Assembly (NCBI GenBank): GCA_913057945.1
Contig: CAJXOF010000008.1
Span: forward strand, 1-64,000
DNA from: an uncultured Hyphomonadaceae bacterium
GTDB lineage: Bacteria; Pseudomonadota; Alphaproteobacteria; Caulobacterales; Hyphomonadaceae
Direction: 5' to 3'
Length of the DNA: 64,000 nt
Below the pieces are notes generated by a model. The model did no database searches. It had not been told where the DNA came from and saw nothing but the letters and a program-made list of their open reading frames with translations. This document shows, piece after piece, positions 26,676-34,823 of the stretch (within the stretch, counting starts at the first letter, position 1; each line of letters begins with the position of its first letter). Position numbers and translations under genes: made by a program.

Positions 26676-27338
26676 ATGGATAATCGCACGGATTATTACC
26701 TGCTGCTCGCAGACATCCAGGGGTCTTCGGTCCTGTCTGCAAAGCAGGCAGAGGCCCTGATGGCGCATTTGTTGCCGGCACTTGAGCGGGAGAACAGCCG
26801 TCATTCCGCCGAGATTTCCTATCCGATGGAGGTAAATTATGGCGATGAATTTGCGGGCCTGTTCACGACCCCTGGCCCGCTTTACCAGATCGTCTCCAAT
26901 CTGAGACATGCCCTCAAAGGTATTGCCAGCTTCCGGTTTGTCGTTGTCCATGGCCGCATCGGATATGCTGGCGGATCAATCCGTGAGATGGGCGGACCGG
27001 TCTTCGAGACCGCGAGCCATGCGCTCGACTCCCTCAAGAAGTCGCGCCAATCCAGCCGTTGGATTATTGGCGATACCGCGACAGACCTGTCGCTCACGGC
27101 GCTCAGCAATGCGGCTTCCTCGCTCATCGCTGACATGACGGATTATCAGTACGCGGTTTTCCGGCTCCATCAGGAGGGCAAGAAAGGCGTGGATATCGCA
27201 GAGCAACTGGGAAAGGATGCCCGGTCCGTGTCCAACGCAAAAAAGGGTGGCCATTCGAAAACCGTTATTGACATCGAGGCCGCGCTGAACGCCATTCTGG
27301 CCTCCCTGGCAGCGGAGAGGGCAAGCCCCCATGGCTGA
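26676..27338 (+). CDS. SatD-family protein with C-terminal helix-turn-helix
   Basis: 220-aa protein. The N-terminal domain (about 1-130) resembles SatD proteins and the nucleotidyl-cyclase fold: YYLLLADIQGSSVL, NYGDEFAGLF and GRIGYAGGSI...GGPVFETA. The C-terminal domain (about 150-215) reads VFRLHQEGKKGVDIAEQLGKDARSV, a sigma-like/HTH segment as in SatD relatives. Probably a DNA-binding sensor of unknown ligand. It overlaps the next gene by 8 bp. The ATG at 26676 is preferred over an upstream TTG/ATG that would run into the inverted repeats. Confidence 0.7.
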   Translation: MDNRTDYYLLLADIQGSSVLSAKQAEALMAHLLPALERENSRHSAEISYPMEVNYGDEFAGLFTTPGPLYQIVSNLRHALKGIASFRFVVVHGRIGYAGGSIREMGGPVFETASHALDSLKKSRQSSRWIIGDTATDLSLTALSNAASSLIADMTDYQYAVFRLHQEGKKGVDIAEQLGKDARSVSNAKKGGHSKTVIDIEAALNAILASLAAERASPHG

Positions 27339-27822
27339 TGTTATCTATTGGGGCCTCGTGGTGGCCAGCTTCCTGTTCGCCTTCATCCTGTCGACCCTGA
27401 TCATCCGGATCGGCATTCCAAAGCTGAAGACGGGCGCTGTCGAAACCAAATCGGAGGAGGCATCAGACCCGCTGGATGCCCTGATCCGGTATGGCCGCCT
27501 GCCGGAAAGCTCCAAGGCGGGCCGCGTCTTCGACTGGCAATCCACCGGGATATGGATCGGCCTGACCGAAACCCTGCTGATTTTCGTGCTCGTTTTTGCA
27601 GGAGCCTTCAATGCGCTGGCCATCATCATTGGCGCGAAGCAATTCGTGCGTAATGAACAGATCCGGCTGATCCCCTCCTATTACCTGCTCGGCACGCTGG
27701 CGAATTTGTGTATCGCCGTTCTGTTCGCCCTCATTGCCAAGCATGGCTTGGGTGCCTTGAGTCTGGAGATCGCATCCGGGCTGGACTTGCAAGCTCAGGT
27801 CTCGCAGATGGAGTCTCCATGA
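27331..27822 (+). CDS. Membrane protein resembling the C-terminal half of DUF3307 proteins
   Basis: 163-aa protein with an N-terminal helix (about 5-28), a soluble linker (about 30-70) and two further helices. The run TETLLIFVLVFAGAFNALAIIIGAKQ followed by YYLLGTLANLCIAVLF matches the conserved C-terminal pattern of DUF3307 proteins, whose genes often adjoin satD. The usual DUF3307 N-terminal helices are absent. It overlaps the SatD gene by 8 bp and the VOC gene by 4 bp, so the three are translated together. Function unknown. Confidence 0.65.
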   Translation: MADVIYWGLVVASFLFAFILSTLIIRIGIPKLKTGAVETKSEEASDPLDALIRYGRLPESSKAGRVFDWQSTGIWIGLTETLLIFVLVFAGAFNALAIIIGAKQFVRNEQIRLIPSYYLLGTLANLCIAVLFALIAKHGLGALSLEIASGLDLQAQVSQMESP

Positions 27823-28223
27823 TCTCCCATGTGACCCTTGGCACAAATGATCTCGAAAAGGCGGCCGTCTTTTACGAGCCGATCATGCAGGCGCTTGGCA
27901 ATCCACGCGTGCCGTTCGAGCGCTCAGACCCGTTCATCATGTGGCGCCGGACGGGCGATGACCGGCCGCTGGTGGCCCTGACCCGCCCGTTCAATGGTGA
28001 GCCCCATGATCCCGGAAATGGGCAGATGCTGGCGCTGCTTGCGCCTGACCGAGCAAGCGTGGACACGGCACATGCTCTGGCCGTTTCAGGGGGCGCTCAG
28101 GATGAAGGGAGCCCCAGCCTGCGCCCGGATTATCATGCGAATTACTATGGCGCCTATTTTCGCGATCTGGATGGCAACAAGATTTGCATCGTTTGCCATG
28201 ATCCGGATGGACGCGGCGTGTAG
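27819..28223 (+). CDS. VOC-family (glyoxalase/dioxygenase fold) protein
   Basis: 134-aa vicinal-oxygen-chelate protein. Opens ISHVTLGTNDLEKAAVFYEP and ends YYGAYFRDLDGNKICIVCHD, the standard first and last beta-alpha-beta parts. Metal ligands would include His4 and an acidic residue near the end; the substrate is unknown. ATGA overlap with the preceding stop and GGAG upstream fix the start. Confidence 0.88.
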   Translation: MISHVTLGTNDLEKAAVFYEPIMQALGNPRVPFERSDPFIMWRRTGDDRPLVALTRPFNGEPHDPGNGQMLALLAPDRASVDTAHALAVSGGAQDEGSPSLRPDYHANYYGAYFRDLDGNKICIVCHDPDGRGV

Positions 28224-28270
28224 AAAATGCTCCCTTGCGCTCTCATCAAAGTCCCAGCCGAGAGACCCAA

Positions 28271-28591
28271 TTGACCGATCTTCTCCTCATTCGCATCACC
28301 TGTCCGTCCCGCCGCGTAGCCGAGGAAATAGGGGACGCGGCCATCGAGCATCGCCTTGCCGCCTGCGCAAATCTGGAAGGGCCGGTCTCGTCCACCTATC
28401 GCTGGAAGAGTGTCGTGGAGCAGGCGTTTGAATTCGTCCTGTGGCTGAAAGCGCCTCAGGCCAACTGGGACCGGATCGAAGCCTTGGTGTTGACACACCA
28501 TCCGTATGACGTCCCCGCCATGGTCGCGCTGCCTTGCATTCAGGCGAATGCGCCTTATGAGGCATGGGTTCACGAGAATACGGACACCTGA
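28271..28591 (+). CDS. cutA: Divalent-cation tolerance protein CutA
   Basis: 106-aa CutA1-type trimeric protein with TCPSRRVAEEIGDAAIEHRLAACANLEGPVSSTYRWK and HHPYDVPAMVALP motifs, here quoted in parts: CPSRRVAEEIG, RLAACANL, YRWKSVVE. Linked in E. coli to copper tolerance; precise role unclear. TTG at 28271 is chosen from homology to the usual MTDLLLIR-like start; GAGAGACC precedes it. The TGA overlaps the trpA ATG. Confidence 0.88.
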   Translation: MTDLLLIRITCPSRRVAEEIGDAAIEHRLAACANLEGPVSSTYRWKSVVEQAFEFVLWLKAPQANWDRIEALVLTHHPYDVPAMVALPCIQANAPYEAWVHENTDT

Positions 28592-29418
28592 TGCCAACTT
28601 CCCGCATTACACATACCTTCGCCCGGGCCCGTGGCGAGTCGCGCGCCGTCCTGGTTTCCTACCTGATGGCCGGCGACCCGGACCTGGAGACGAGCTACGC
28701 CGCCATGTGCGCGCTGCGCGACAATGGCGCTGACATCATCGAGCTGGGGGCGCCATTTACCGACCCGATGGCCGATGGCGCCTCGATCCAGAAAGCGGGT
28801 CTGCGCGCCCTGGCGCACCACACCACGCTGGCCGACACGCTGAAGCTTGCTGCGCGGTTTCGCGAGGACGACCAGATCACCCCGATCATCGTCATGGGCT
28901 ATGCCAATCCGGTGTTCCGCATGGGTTATGTTGAATTCGCCAAGGCTGCCCATCAGGCAGGCGTGGACGGCACGATTCTGGTCGATCTGCCGCCAGAAGA
29001 GGATGGCGAATTGCGCGAGGCGTATGCGCAATATGATCTCTCCGTTATCCGGCTGGCGACGCCGACAACCCATGAAAACCGCATGAAAAAGGTCGCTGAA
29101 GGTGCCAGCGGCTTCCTGTATTTCGTTGCAGTGACGGGCGTTACAGGCGCTGGGAGCGCCGATCCCCAGGCGATTGCCGGGAACATTGAAATGGCCAAGC
29201 GCGTTTCAGGATTGCCTGTTTGTGTAGGTTTTGGCGTCAAAACTGGTGTACAAGCTGCAGAAATGGCTAAAATCGCCGATGGGGTTGTCGTAGGCTCTGC
29301 TTTCGTGGACCATGCGGAAAAGGCCCACGAATCGGGGGATTTTGCCGGGGCACCGCGGGGAATGGGCGCACTGGCGAAGGAGTTGAGCTCGGCGATCAGA
29401 ACGATCACCAAGCCTTAA
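28591..29418 (+). CDS. trpA: Tryptophan synthase alpha subunit
   Basis: 275-aa TIM barrel that cleaves indole-3-glycerol phosphate to indole, channelled to TrpB. Catalytic Glu in DIIELGAPF and Asp in FTDPMADG, with the phosphate-binding VGFGVKTGVQAA loop. TGATG overlap with cutA indicates coupling. It is separated from trpB by four unrelated genes, unlike the usual trpB-trpA pair. Confidence 0.97.
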   Translation: MPTSRITHTFARARGESRAVLVSYLMAGDPDLETSYAAMCALRDNGADIIELGAPFTDPMADGASIQKAGLRALAHHTTLADTLKLAARFREDDQITPIIVMGYANPVFRMGYVEFAKAAHQAGVDGTILVDLPPEEDGELREAYAQYDLSVIRLATPTTHENRMKKVAEGASGFLYFVAVTGVTGAGSADPQAIAGNIEMAKRVSGLPVCVGFGVKTGVQAAEMAKIADGVVVGSAFVDHAEKAHESGDFAGAPRGMGALAKELSSAIRTITKP

Positions 29419-29447
29419 GTGTTGATTGCCGCCGAGGAGGTTCTGGC

Positions 29448-30428
29448 ATGAACTGGATTACCAAGGTCACCCCGCCGGGCCTGAAGACCATGCTCGCGAA
29501 GAAGGATACGCCCGACGATTTGTGGGTGAAATGTCCTTTGTCCGGCGAACTCGTCTACAAGACCGATCTGGAAGAAAACTGGCATGTCACGCCAGCTGGC
29601 GCGCATCTGCGGATCAGCCCGCGCACCCGGCTGCGCCTCCTGTTCGATGATGAGCGCTGGGAGCCTTTGGCCCTGCCATCGGTTCCGCATGACCCCCTGA
29701 AATTCAAGGATGACAAGCCTTACCCGTCGCGCCTGAAGGCTGCGAAGGCCAAGATTGCGGCCCGGGACAAGAAGGAATCCGAAAACGGTGGCGCGCCGAT
29801 CATTCAGGAAGACTGCATGGTCGCGGCCTATGGCAAGATTGGCGGCGTACCAACGGTCGTGCTCGTCCAGGATTTTGCCTTCATGGGCGGATCGCTCGGC
29901 ATGGCTGCCGGAGAAGGCTTTGTGGCAGCGGCGCAGATGGCGCTGGCCCGCAAGGCGGGTTTCGTCGTCTGCACGGCCTCCGGCGGCGCGCGCATGCAGG
30001 AAGGCACGCTCAGCCTGATGCAGATGCCGCGCACGACGCTGGCCATTAATGAATTGGCCGAAGCGAAACTGCCTTACATTGTCGTGTTGACCGATCCGAC
30101 TTCAGGCGGCGTGTCGGCGTCCTACGCGATGCTCGGCGACATCCATATTGCCGAACCGGGCGCAATGATCGCCTTTTCCGGCCCACGCGTGATCGAGCAA
30201 ACGATCCGCGAAAGCCTGCCCAAAGGGTTTCAGCGTGCTGAATTCCTCCGTGAAAAAGGCCAGGTGGATATTGTCTGTGACCGACGGAAGCTGAAGGACA
30301 CGCTCTCCAATGTGTTGTCCATGCTGATGCCGAATGTGCGCCGCACGGACGACCGGTTGCCAGCCTCGCTGACACCTCCAAAAACCCATGCCGCCAAATC
30401 CAGCAAGAGTAAGGGCAGCCCTGCTTGA
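29448..30428 (+). CDS. accD: Acetyl-CoA carboxylase carboxyltransferase subunit beta
   Basis: 326-aa subunit that, with AccA, moves the carboxyl from biotin to acetyl-CoA for fatty acid synthesis. The crotonase-fold part is intact (FMGGSLGMAAGEG, SGGARMQEG, PTSGGVSASYAMLGD). The N-terminal zinc ribbon is degenerate: only Cys29 of the four usual ligands remains (KCPLSGE and HVTPAGAH), as in many Alphaproteobacteria. The C terminus is Lys/Ser-rich. GAGGAGG ribosome site. Neighbouring folC overlaps its stop. Confidence 0.97.
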   Translation: MNWITKVTPPGLKTMLAKKDTPDDLWVKCPLSGELVYKTDLEENWHVTPAGAHLRISPRTRLRLLFDDERWEPLALPSVPHDPLKFKDDKPYPSRLKAAKAKIAARDKKESENGGAPIIQEDCMVAAYGKIGGVPTVVLVQDFAFMGGSLGMAAGEGFVAAAQMALARKAGFVVCTASGGARMQEGTLSLMQMPRTTLAINELAEAKLPYIVVLTDPTSGGVSASYAMLGDIHIAEPGAMIAFSGPRVIEQTIRESLPKGFQRAEFLREKGQVDIVCDRRKLKDTLSNVLSMLMPNVRRTDDRLPASLTPPKTHAAKSSKSKGSPA

Positions 30429-31678
30429 TCGGTAACAGTCCGGCCCTGGCCGAGGCGCTGGGGCGGTTCGAAGGGCTATATCCAGAAACGATTGAACTAT
30501 CGCTCGGACGCGTCCTGAACGCGCTCGAGTCGCTTGGGCGTCCGCAAGACAGGTTGCCACCGGTCATCCATGTGGCCGGCACGAATGGCAAAGGTTCTAC
30601 CTGCGCCTTCATGCGCGCCATGATGGAGGCGGCCGGGCTCAGCGTACATGTTTTCACCAGCCCGCATCTGGTCCGCTTCAATGAGCGCATCCGGCTCGCC
30701 GGAGAGATCGTCGATGACGCGCGCCTGATCGCTTGGCTGGAGTGGACCTATGACGCGATCAAGGGGCAGGAGATCACCCAGTTCGAGGCGACGACGGCCA
30801 CGGCCCTGCTTGCCTTTTCCGAAGTACCCGCAGATGTGCTGATCCTCGAAGTCGGCCTCGGCGGCAGCTATGACGCCACCAATGTGATCGACCAGCCGGC
30901 GCTCAGTGTGATCACGCCGATAGATTTCGATCACAAGGCGTTCCTCGGCTCGGATATTCGCAAGATTGCGGGTGAGAAAGCGGGGATCATCAAGCCCGGG
31001 CGCCCTGCGCTGACCGCGATCCAGCGCAGGGTCTGTGACGAGGTCATCGCAAAGCGCGCCGAGGATGTCGGCGCGCCGCTCTACCGCCTGAAAGCGCATT
31101 TCATTGATGCGATGCCGGAAGACCTTGGCCTGTTGGGCGAACACCAGCGTGCCAATGCGGCTCTGGCCGCCATGGCCGTGCAGTTGTTCGGGAATTCCAC
31201 AATCATCAATCAGACCGCGATCTTCGAAGGTGCCCGGAATGTGAGTTGGCCCGCGCGCATGCAGCGCTTGAAAGAAGGGCCTGTCACAGCGCTCGCCCCC
31301 GATCAGGAAATCTGGCTGGATGGCGGGCACAATCCGCATGCAGCCCGCGCCATTTCAAGACAGCTGAACAACATGCCGGGGCGCACCGCGCTGGTCACAG
31401 CCATGCTCGCCTCCAAGGATGCGACTGGCTATTTCATGCCGTTCCGGCAGGTGCGGCCTGAGGTCTTCACCCTGCCGAATGCGCCGGGTCATCAGGGCGC
31501 CGACCCTCAGGCTCTGGCGGAAGCAGCCACCAATGCTGGGCTGAAAGCCACCGCGTGCGATAGCCTCCAGGCCGCGCTCAAGGCTGCGGCGGTAACCGGC
31601 GTCGACCGGATCCTGATTTGCGGGTCTCTGTATCTGGCAGGGGAAGTGCTCGCGCGGAATGGCGAGCCGCCTGCCTGA
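30425..31678 (+). CDS. folC: Bifunctional folylpolyglutamate synthase/dihydrofolate synthase
   Basis: 417-aa Mur-ligase-family enzyme that adds glutamate to dihydropteroate and to tetrahydrofolates. P-loop HVAGTNGKGST (49-59), omega-loop FTSPHLVRFNERIR, ATP/metal site EVGLGGSYDATNV and the C-terminal DGGHNPHAAR. Start is TTG within TTGA, overlapping the accD stop by 4 bp; accD-folC is a conserved pair. Confidence 0.95.
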   Translation: MIGNSPALAEALGRFEGLYPETIELSLGRVLNALESLGRPQDRLPPVIHVAGTNGKGSTCAFMRAMMEAAGLSVHVFTSPHLVRFNERIRLAGEIVDDARLIAWLEWTYDAIKGQEITQFEATTATALLAFSEVPADVLILEVGLGGSYDATNVIDQPALSVITPIDFDHKAFLGSDIRKIAGEKAGIIKPGRPALTAIQRRVCDEVIAKRAEDVGAPLYRLKAHFIDAMPEDLGLLGEHQRANAALAAMAVQLFGNSTIINQTAIFEGARNVSWPARMQRLKEGPVTALAPDQEIWLDGGHNPHAARAISRQLNNMPGRTALVTAMLASKDATGYFMPFRQVRPEVFTLPNAPGHQGADPQALAEAATNAGLKATACDSLQAALKAAAVTGVDRILICGSLYLAGEVLARNGEPPA

Positions 31679-31681
31679 TTC

Positions 31682-32914
31682 CTATTCTGCGGCGAGTTTC
31701 AGCCCGCTGCCTTCATCATTCAGCGTTTCAGCGACCTTGTGGGCCAGTCGGCGCGCCACTTCAGCCTTGCCCATGCGGGGCCAGCGCTCGGCGCCATCAC
31801 GTGTGATCAGGGCGATCTCATTCTCCGAGCCGCCCATCACATCGCCGGAAACATCATTGGCGACGATCCAGTCGCAATTCTTGCGGGCGAGCTTGGCCTC
31901 GGCATGTTCCTCTACATCATGGGTCTCTGCCGCAAAGCCGATGACCAGTGTGGGCCGGTTCTTGCGCTTGTTGGCGAGCGTCTTGAGGATGTCCGGGTTC
32001 TCGGTCAGCTCCATGGACGGATGCTCGCTGCCAGCGCCCTTGATCTTCAGTTTCTTGGTCGCCGCGCGTGCCGGGCGCCAGTCCGCCACGGCCGCAACGG
32101 AGACGAACACGTCAGCGGGCAGGGCCTCTTCGCAAGCCTTCAGCATCTGTCGGGCGGTTTCGACCGGGACCAGATTCACGCCGCGGGGCGCAGGCAGGGC
32201 AACGGGGCCGGAGACCAGCGTGACCTGCGCGCCAAGCCGGGCGAGGGCTTCAGAAATTGCATAGCCCTGCTTGCCGGAGGAATGATTGGACAGGAAGCGC
32301 ACCGGGTCGAGCGGTTCGCGCGTCGGGCCAGCTGTCACCAGCGCATGTGTTCCCGCGAGTGCGCCGGAGGCTTCGCCTGCCAGCCTGCGTTCGATTTCTG
32401 CCGCGATGACCGGGAGTTCCGGCAGGCGGCCCGGGCCGAATTCGCCGCACGCCATGGCGCCTTCATCCGGTTCCATCACCGTGACACCGTCCGCGCGGAG
32501 CGTCTCGACATTTCGTATCGTTGCCGGGTGCTGCCACATGCGCACATTCATGGCGGGCACCATCAGGACTGGCTTGTCGGTTGCGAGCAGCGTGGTGGAG
32601 GCGAGGTCATTGGCAAGCCCGCCTGCGGCCTTGGCCATAAGGTCTGCGGTTGCCGGGCACAAGACCACGAGGTCGGCCGAGCGTGACAGCTCGATATGGC
32701 CCATTTCCGCTTCGTCGCTCAGATTGAACAGCTCGGTATAGACCTTGTCGCCGGACAGGGCGGAGACCGAGAGCGGCGTGACGAATTCCTGCCCGCCCTT
32801 CGTCACGATGCAACGACAGGCAATGTCGCGCCTGCGCAGCTCCCGGATCAGTTCCAGGCTCTTATAGGCGGCAATACCGCCGGAAATGATCAAGAGGATG
32901 CGTTTTTGCGTCAT
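31682..32914 (-). CDS. coaBC: Bifunctional phosphopantothenoylcysteine decarboxylase / phosphopantothenate-cysteine ligase
   Basis: 410-aa enzyme for two steps of coenzyme A synthesis. CoaC part (about 1-185): flavin site, catalytic His73 in GHIELSR, PAMNVRMW and active Cys156 in ACGEFGPGRL. CoaB part (about 190-400): NHSSGKQGYA, SVAAVADWRP and the Lys-rich KKLKIK site. Full length. It ends 3 bp from convergent folC and follows ubiB on the same strand. Confidence 0.97.
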   Translation of the reverse strand: MTQKRILLIISGGIAAYKSLELIRELRRRDIACRCIVTKGGQEFVTPLSVSALSGDKVYTELFNLSDEAEMGHIELSRSADLVVLCPATADLMAKAAGGLANDLASTTLLATDKPVLMVPAMNVRMWQHPATIRNVETLRADGVTVMEPDEGAMACGEFGPGRLPELPVIAAEIERRLAGEASGALAGTHALVTAGPTREPLDPVRFLSNHSSGKQGYAISEALARLGAQVTLVSGPVALPAPRGVNLVPVETARQMLKACEEALPADVFVSVAAVADWRPARAATKKLKIKGAGSEHPSMELTENPDILKTLANKRKNRPTLVIGFAAETHDVEEHAEAKLARKNCDWIVANDVSGDVMGGSENEIALITRDGAERWPRMGKAEVARRLAHKVAETLNDEGSGLKLAAE

Positions 32915-33041
32915 TGGCCGGGCTCTGTTCGTTAAGCGTGTCTTATCGCAAATTTCTTGCCGTTACCCCATGAAATCCCTGTGAACTTGGCGGCTCGGTT
33001 AAGGTTTTCGCGGGTTTCGGCAGGGATTTGTCGAAAAAGGC

Positions 33042-34556
33042 CTATTTCGCGGCCCAAATGGCAAGCGCGACCAGAGCCGTGACAAAACCGAACCAGCCCC
33101 ACCAGGGTGCAAACCGACGGGGCGGAGGAGGCGGCGGCGGCGGGGGCTCCAGAGATGCTTCGAACCGGTCCATCACTTCCGGCAGGCGCTTCAGCCGGTT
33201 GGTGATTTCCTTGACATTGCCCGCCACGAGTTTGGCAGCGCCTTCCGGGCCGAAACTGCGCCGGATCCAGCTCCCGACGACGGGTTCGGAGGCGATCCAG
33301 ATGTTGTGCGAAGGGTCGATAGCGCGGGCAACGCCTTCAACCTGGACCATGGTTTTCTGAAGCAGGACCAGTTCCGGGCGCAGGGACATGCCGAATGTGT
33401 GCGTGTAGTCGAACAATTGCAGCAGGACGCGGCCCATGGAGACTTCTTCGGCGGGCTTGCCGTGCACCGGCTCTCCGATCGAGCGAAGGGCTTGAGCAAA
33501 CTCGCCGACGGACTGGCTGGCCGGTACGTAGCCAGCTTCGAAATGCACTTCGGCGACGCGGAGATAGTCGCGTTTCAGGAAGCCCCAGAGGATTTCCGCG
33601 AGGAAACGACGCTCGACCATGCCGATCCGGCCAATGATGCCGAAATCGACGAGGGCGACCTTGCCTTCTGGCGTGATGATCAGATTGCCTTCATGCATGT
33701 CGGCATGAAACACGCCGTATTCGATGGCATGGGTCAGGAACCCTTGCGTGATGTCATTGGCCAGCTTCTTCCGGTCGATACCCGGATGCTCAAGTGCTTT
33801 GGGGTCGGTCAGCGAAATCCCGTCGATCCAGTCAATCGTCAGGACGCGGCGGCCGGTCCGGTCCCAATCCACGCTGGGAATGACGAAATGGCCGGATTTC
33901 TGGCTGATCTCGTGCATCTCGTCTGCGCCGCCGGCTTCGAGGCGGAGATCGGTTTCCCGCATCATGGCTGCGGCAATTGTTTCAGTGAAGGCGACGGGTT
34001 TCAGCCGCTGGCTCTCGGCTGAGATGCCTTCGATAGTACGTGCGGCGCGTTTCATGGCGGAGAGTTCCACCATCAATTTGTGCTCGATGCCCGGCCGCAG
34101 GATTTTCACCGCGCGCTCGCCCTCCGGCAGTGACATACGGTGCACTTGCGCAATGGAGGCGGCCGCAACGGGATCTGACAGCTCGGCAAACAGGCGGGCA
34201 GCGTCGGCTTCGCCAAACTCTTCTGCAAGGGCAGCGCGGGCGGCTTTCATCGAAAAGGGCGGCAGCTTGTCCTTGAGGCGGCCCAGATCCTGGGTGACTT
34301 CGGCGCCGAACACGTCCGGCCGCGTCGCCAGGAACTGGCCGAGCTTGATATAGGCGGGGCCGAGCTTTTCCAGCGCGCGCGCGAGGCGCTGGCCGGGCCG
34401 TCCCCGTGCGCCGCCGCCAAAGATGCGCAGCACGCGTCCGGCGATCCGCGCCGGCAGTGGCAACCGCGTCTGGTAAGCACCCGGCAAGATCACATCGTGG
34501 CGGGCCAAGGCCATGCCGGCGCGCATCAGGCGGCGGTAATCTCCGATCAGTCCCAT
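33042..34556 (-). CDS. ubiB: UbiB, ABC1/ADCK-family protein of ubiquinone synthesis
   Basis: 504-aa atypical kinase-like ATPase required for ubiquinone biosynthesis. Family KxGQ motif YIKLGQFLATRPD (about 70-82), Ala-rich loop VAAASIAQVH, catalytic HADMHEGN and DFG (VDFGIIGR). The C terminus has nine prolines in a row and then a membrane helix WWGWFGFVTALVALAIW, so it is anchored in the inner membrane. Historically named 2-polyprenylphenol 6-hydroxylase. Same strand as ubiE and coaBC. Confidence 0.96.
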   Translation of the reverse strand: MGLIGDYRRLMRAGMALARHDVILPGAYQTRLPLPARIAGRVLRIFGGGARGRPGQRLARALEKLGPAYIKLGQFLATRPDVFGAEVTQDLGRLKDKLPPFSMKAARAALAEEFGEADAARLFAELSDPVAAASIAQVHRMSLPEGERAVKILRPGIEHKLMVELSAMKRAARTIEGISAESQRLKPVAFTETIAAAMMRETDLRLEAGGADEMHEISQKSGHFVIPSVDWDRTGRRVLTIDWIDGISLTDPKALEHPGIDRKKLANDITQGFLTHAIEYGVFHADMHEGNLIITPEGKVALVDFGIIGRIGMVERRFLAEILWGFLKRDYLRVAEVHFEAGYVPASQSVGEFAQALRSIGEPVHGKPAEEVSMGRVLLQLFDYTHTFGMSLRPELVLLQKTMVQVEGVARAIDPSHNIWIASEPVVGSWIRRSFGPEGAAKLVAGNVKEITNRLKRLPEVMDRFEASLEPPPPPPPPPRRFAPWWGWFGFVTALVALAIWAAK

Positions 34557-34637
34557 GCCATGCTCCGCGTGCCAACGGGAACCGGCAGGCCCGGACGGCG
34601 TTTGATGAGGGAAGATATGTTTACAGAGGAGGCTGTC

Positions 34638-34817
34638 ATGGCCACTAAAAAAGCACCAAAAAACAAAGGAACTCTATACTTTGTGACGAGTGGACTGCTT
34701 GTGGCTGCAATGATTGCTGCGGCGATCTACTATGCCGAGCCAAGTCAGACCCCTGACCAGCTGTTGCTGGACCCTGCACAGCGCTCCAGCCTGACACCGG
34801 ATTCGAGCCCAGGCTGA
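34638..34817 (+). CDS. Small single-pass membrane protein (59 aa)
   Basis: 59-aa protein: basic N terminus (ATKKAPKNKG), one helix at about residues 13-33 (LYFVTSGLLVAAMIAAAIYY), then a short Pro/Ser tail that would face the periplasm. A strong GAGGAGG ribosome site lies 5 nt before the ATG at 34638. It is on the opposite strand between ubiE and ubiB and ends 6 bp before the ubiE stop. No known family; function unknown. Confidence 0.7.
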   Translation: MATKKAPKNKGTLYFVTSGLLVAAMIAAAIYYAEPSQTPDQLLLDPAQRSSLTPDSSPG

Positions 34818-34823
34818 CCCGCA

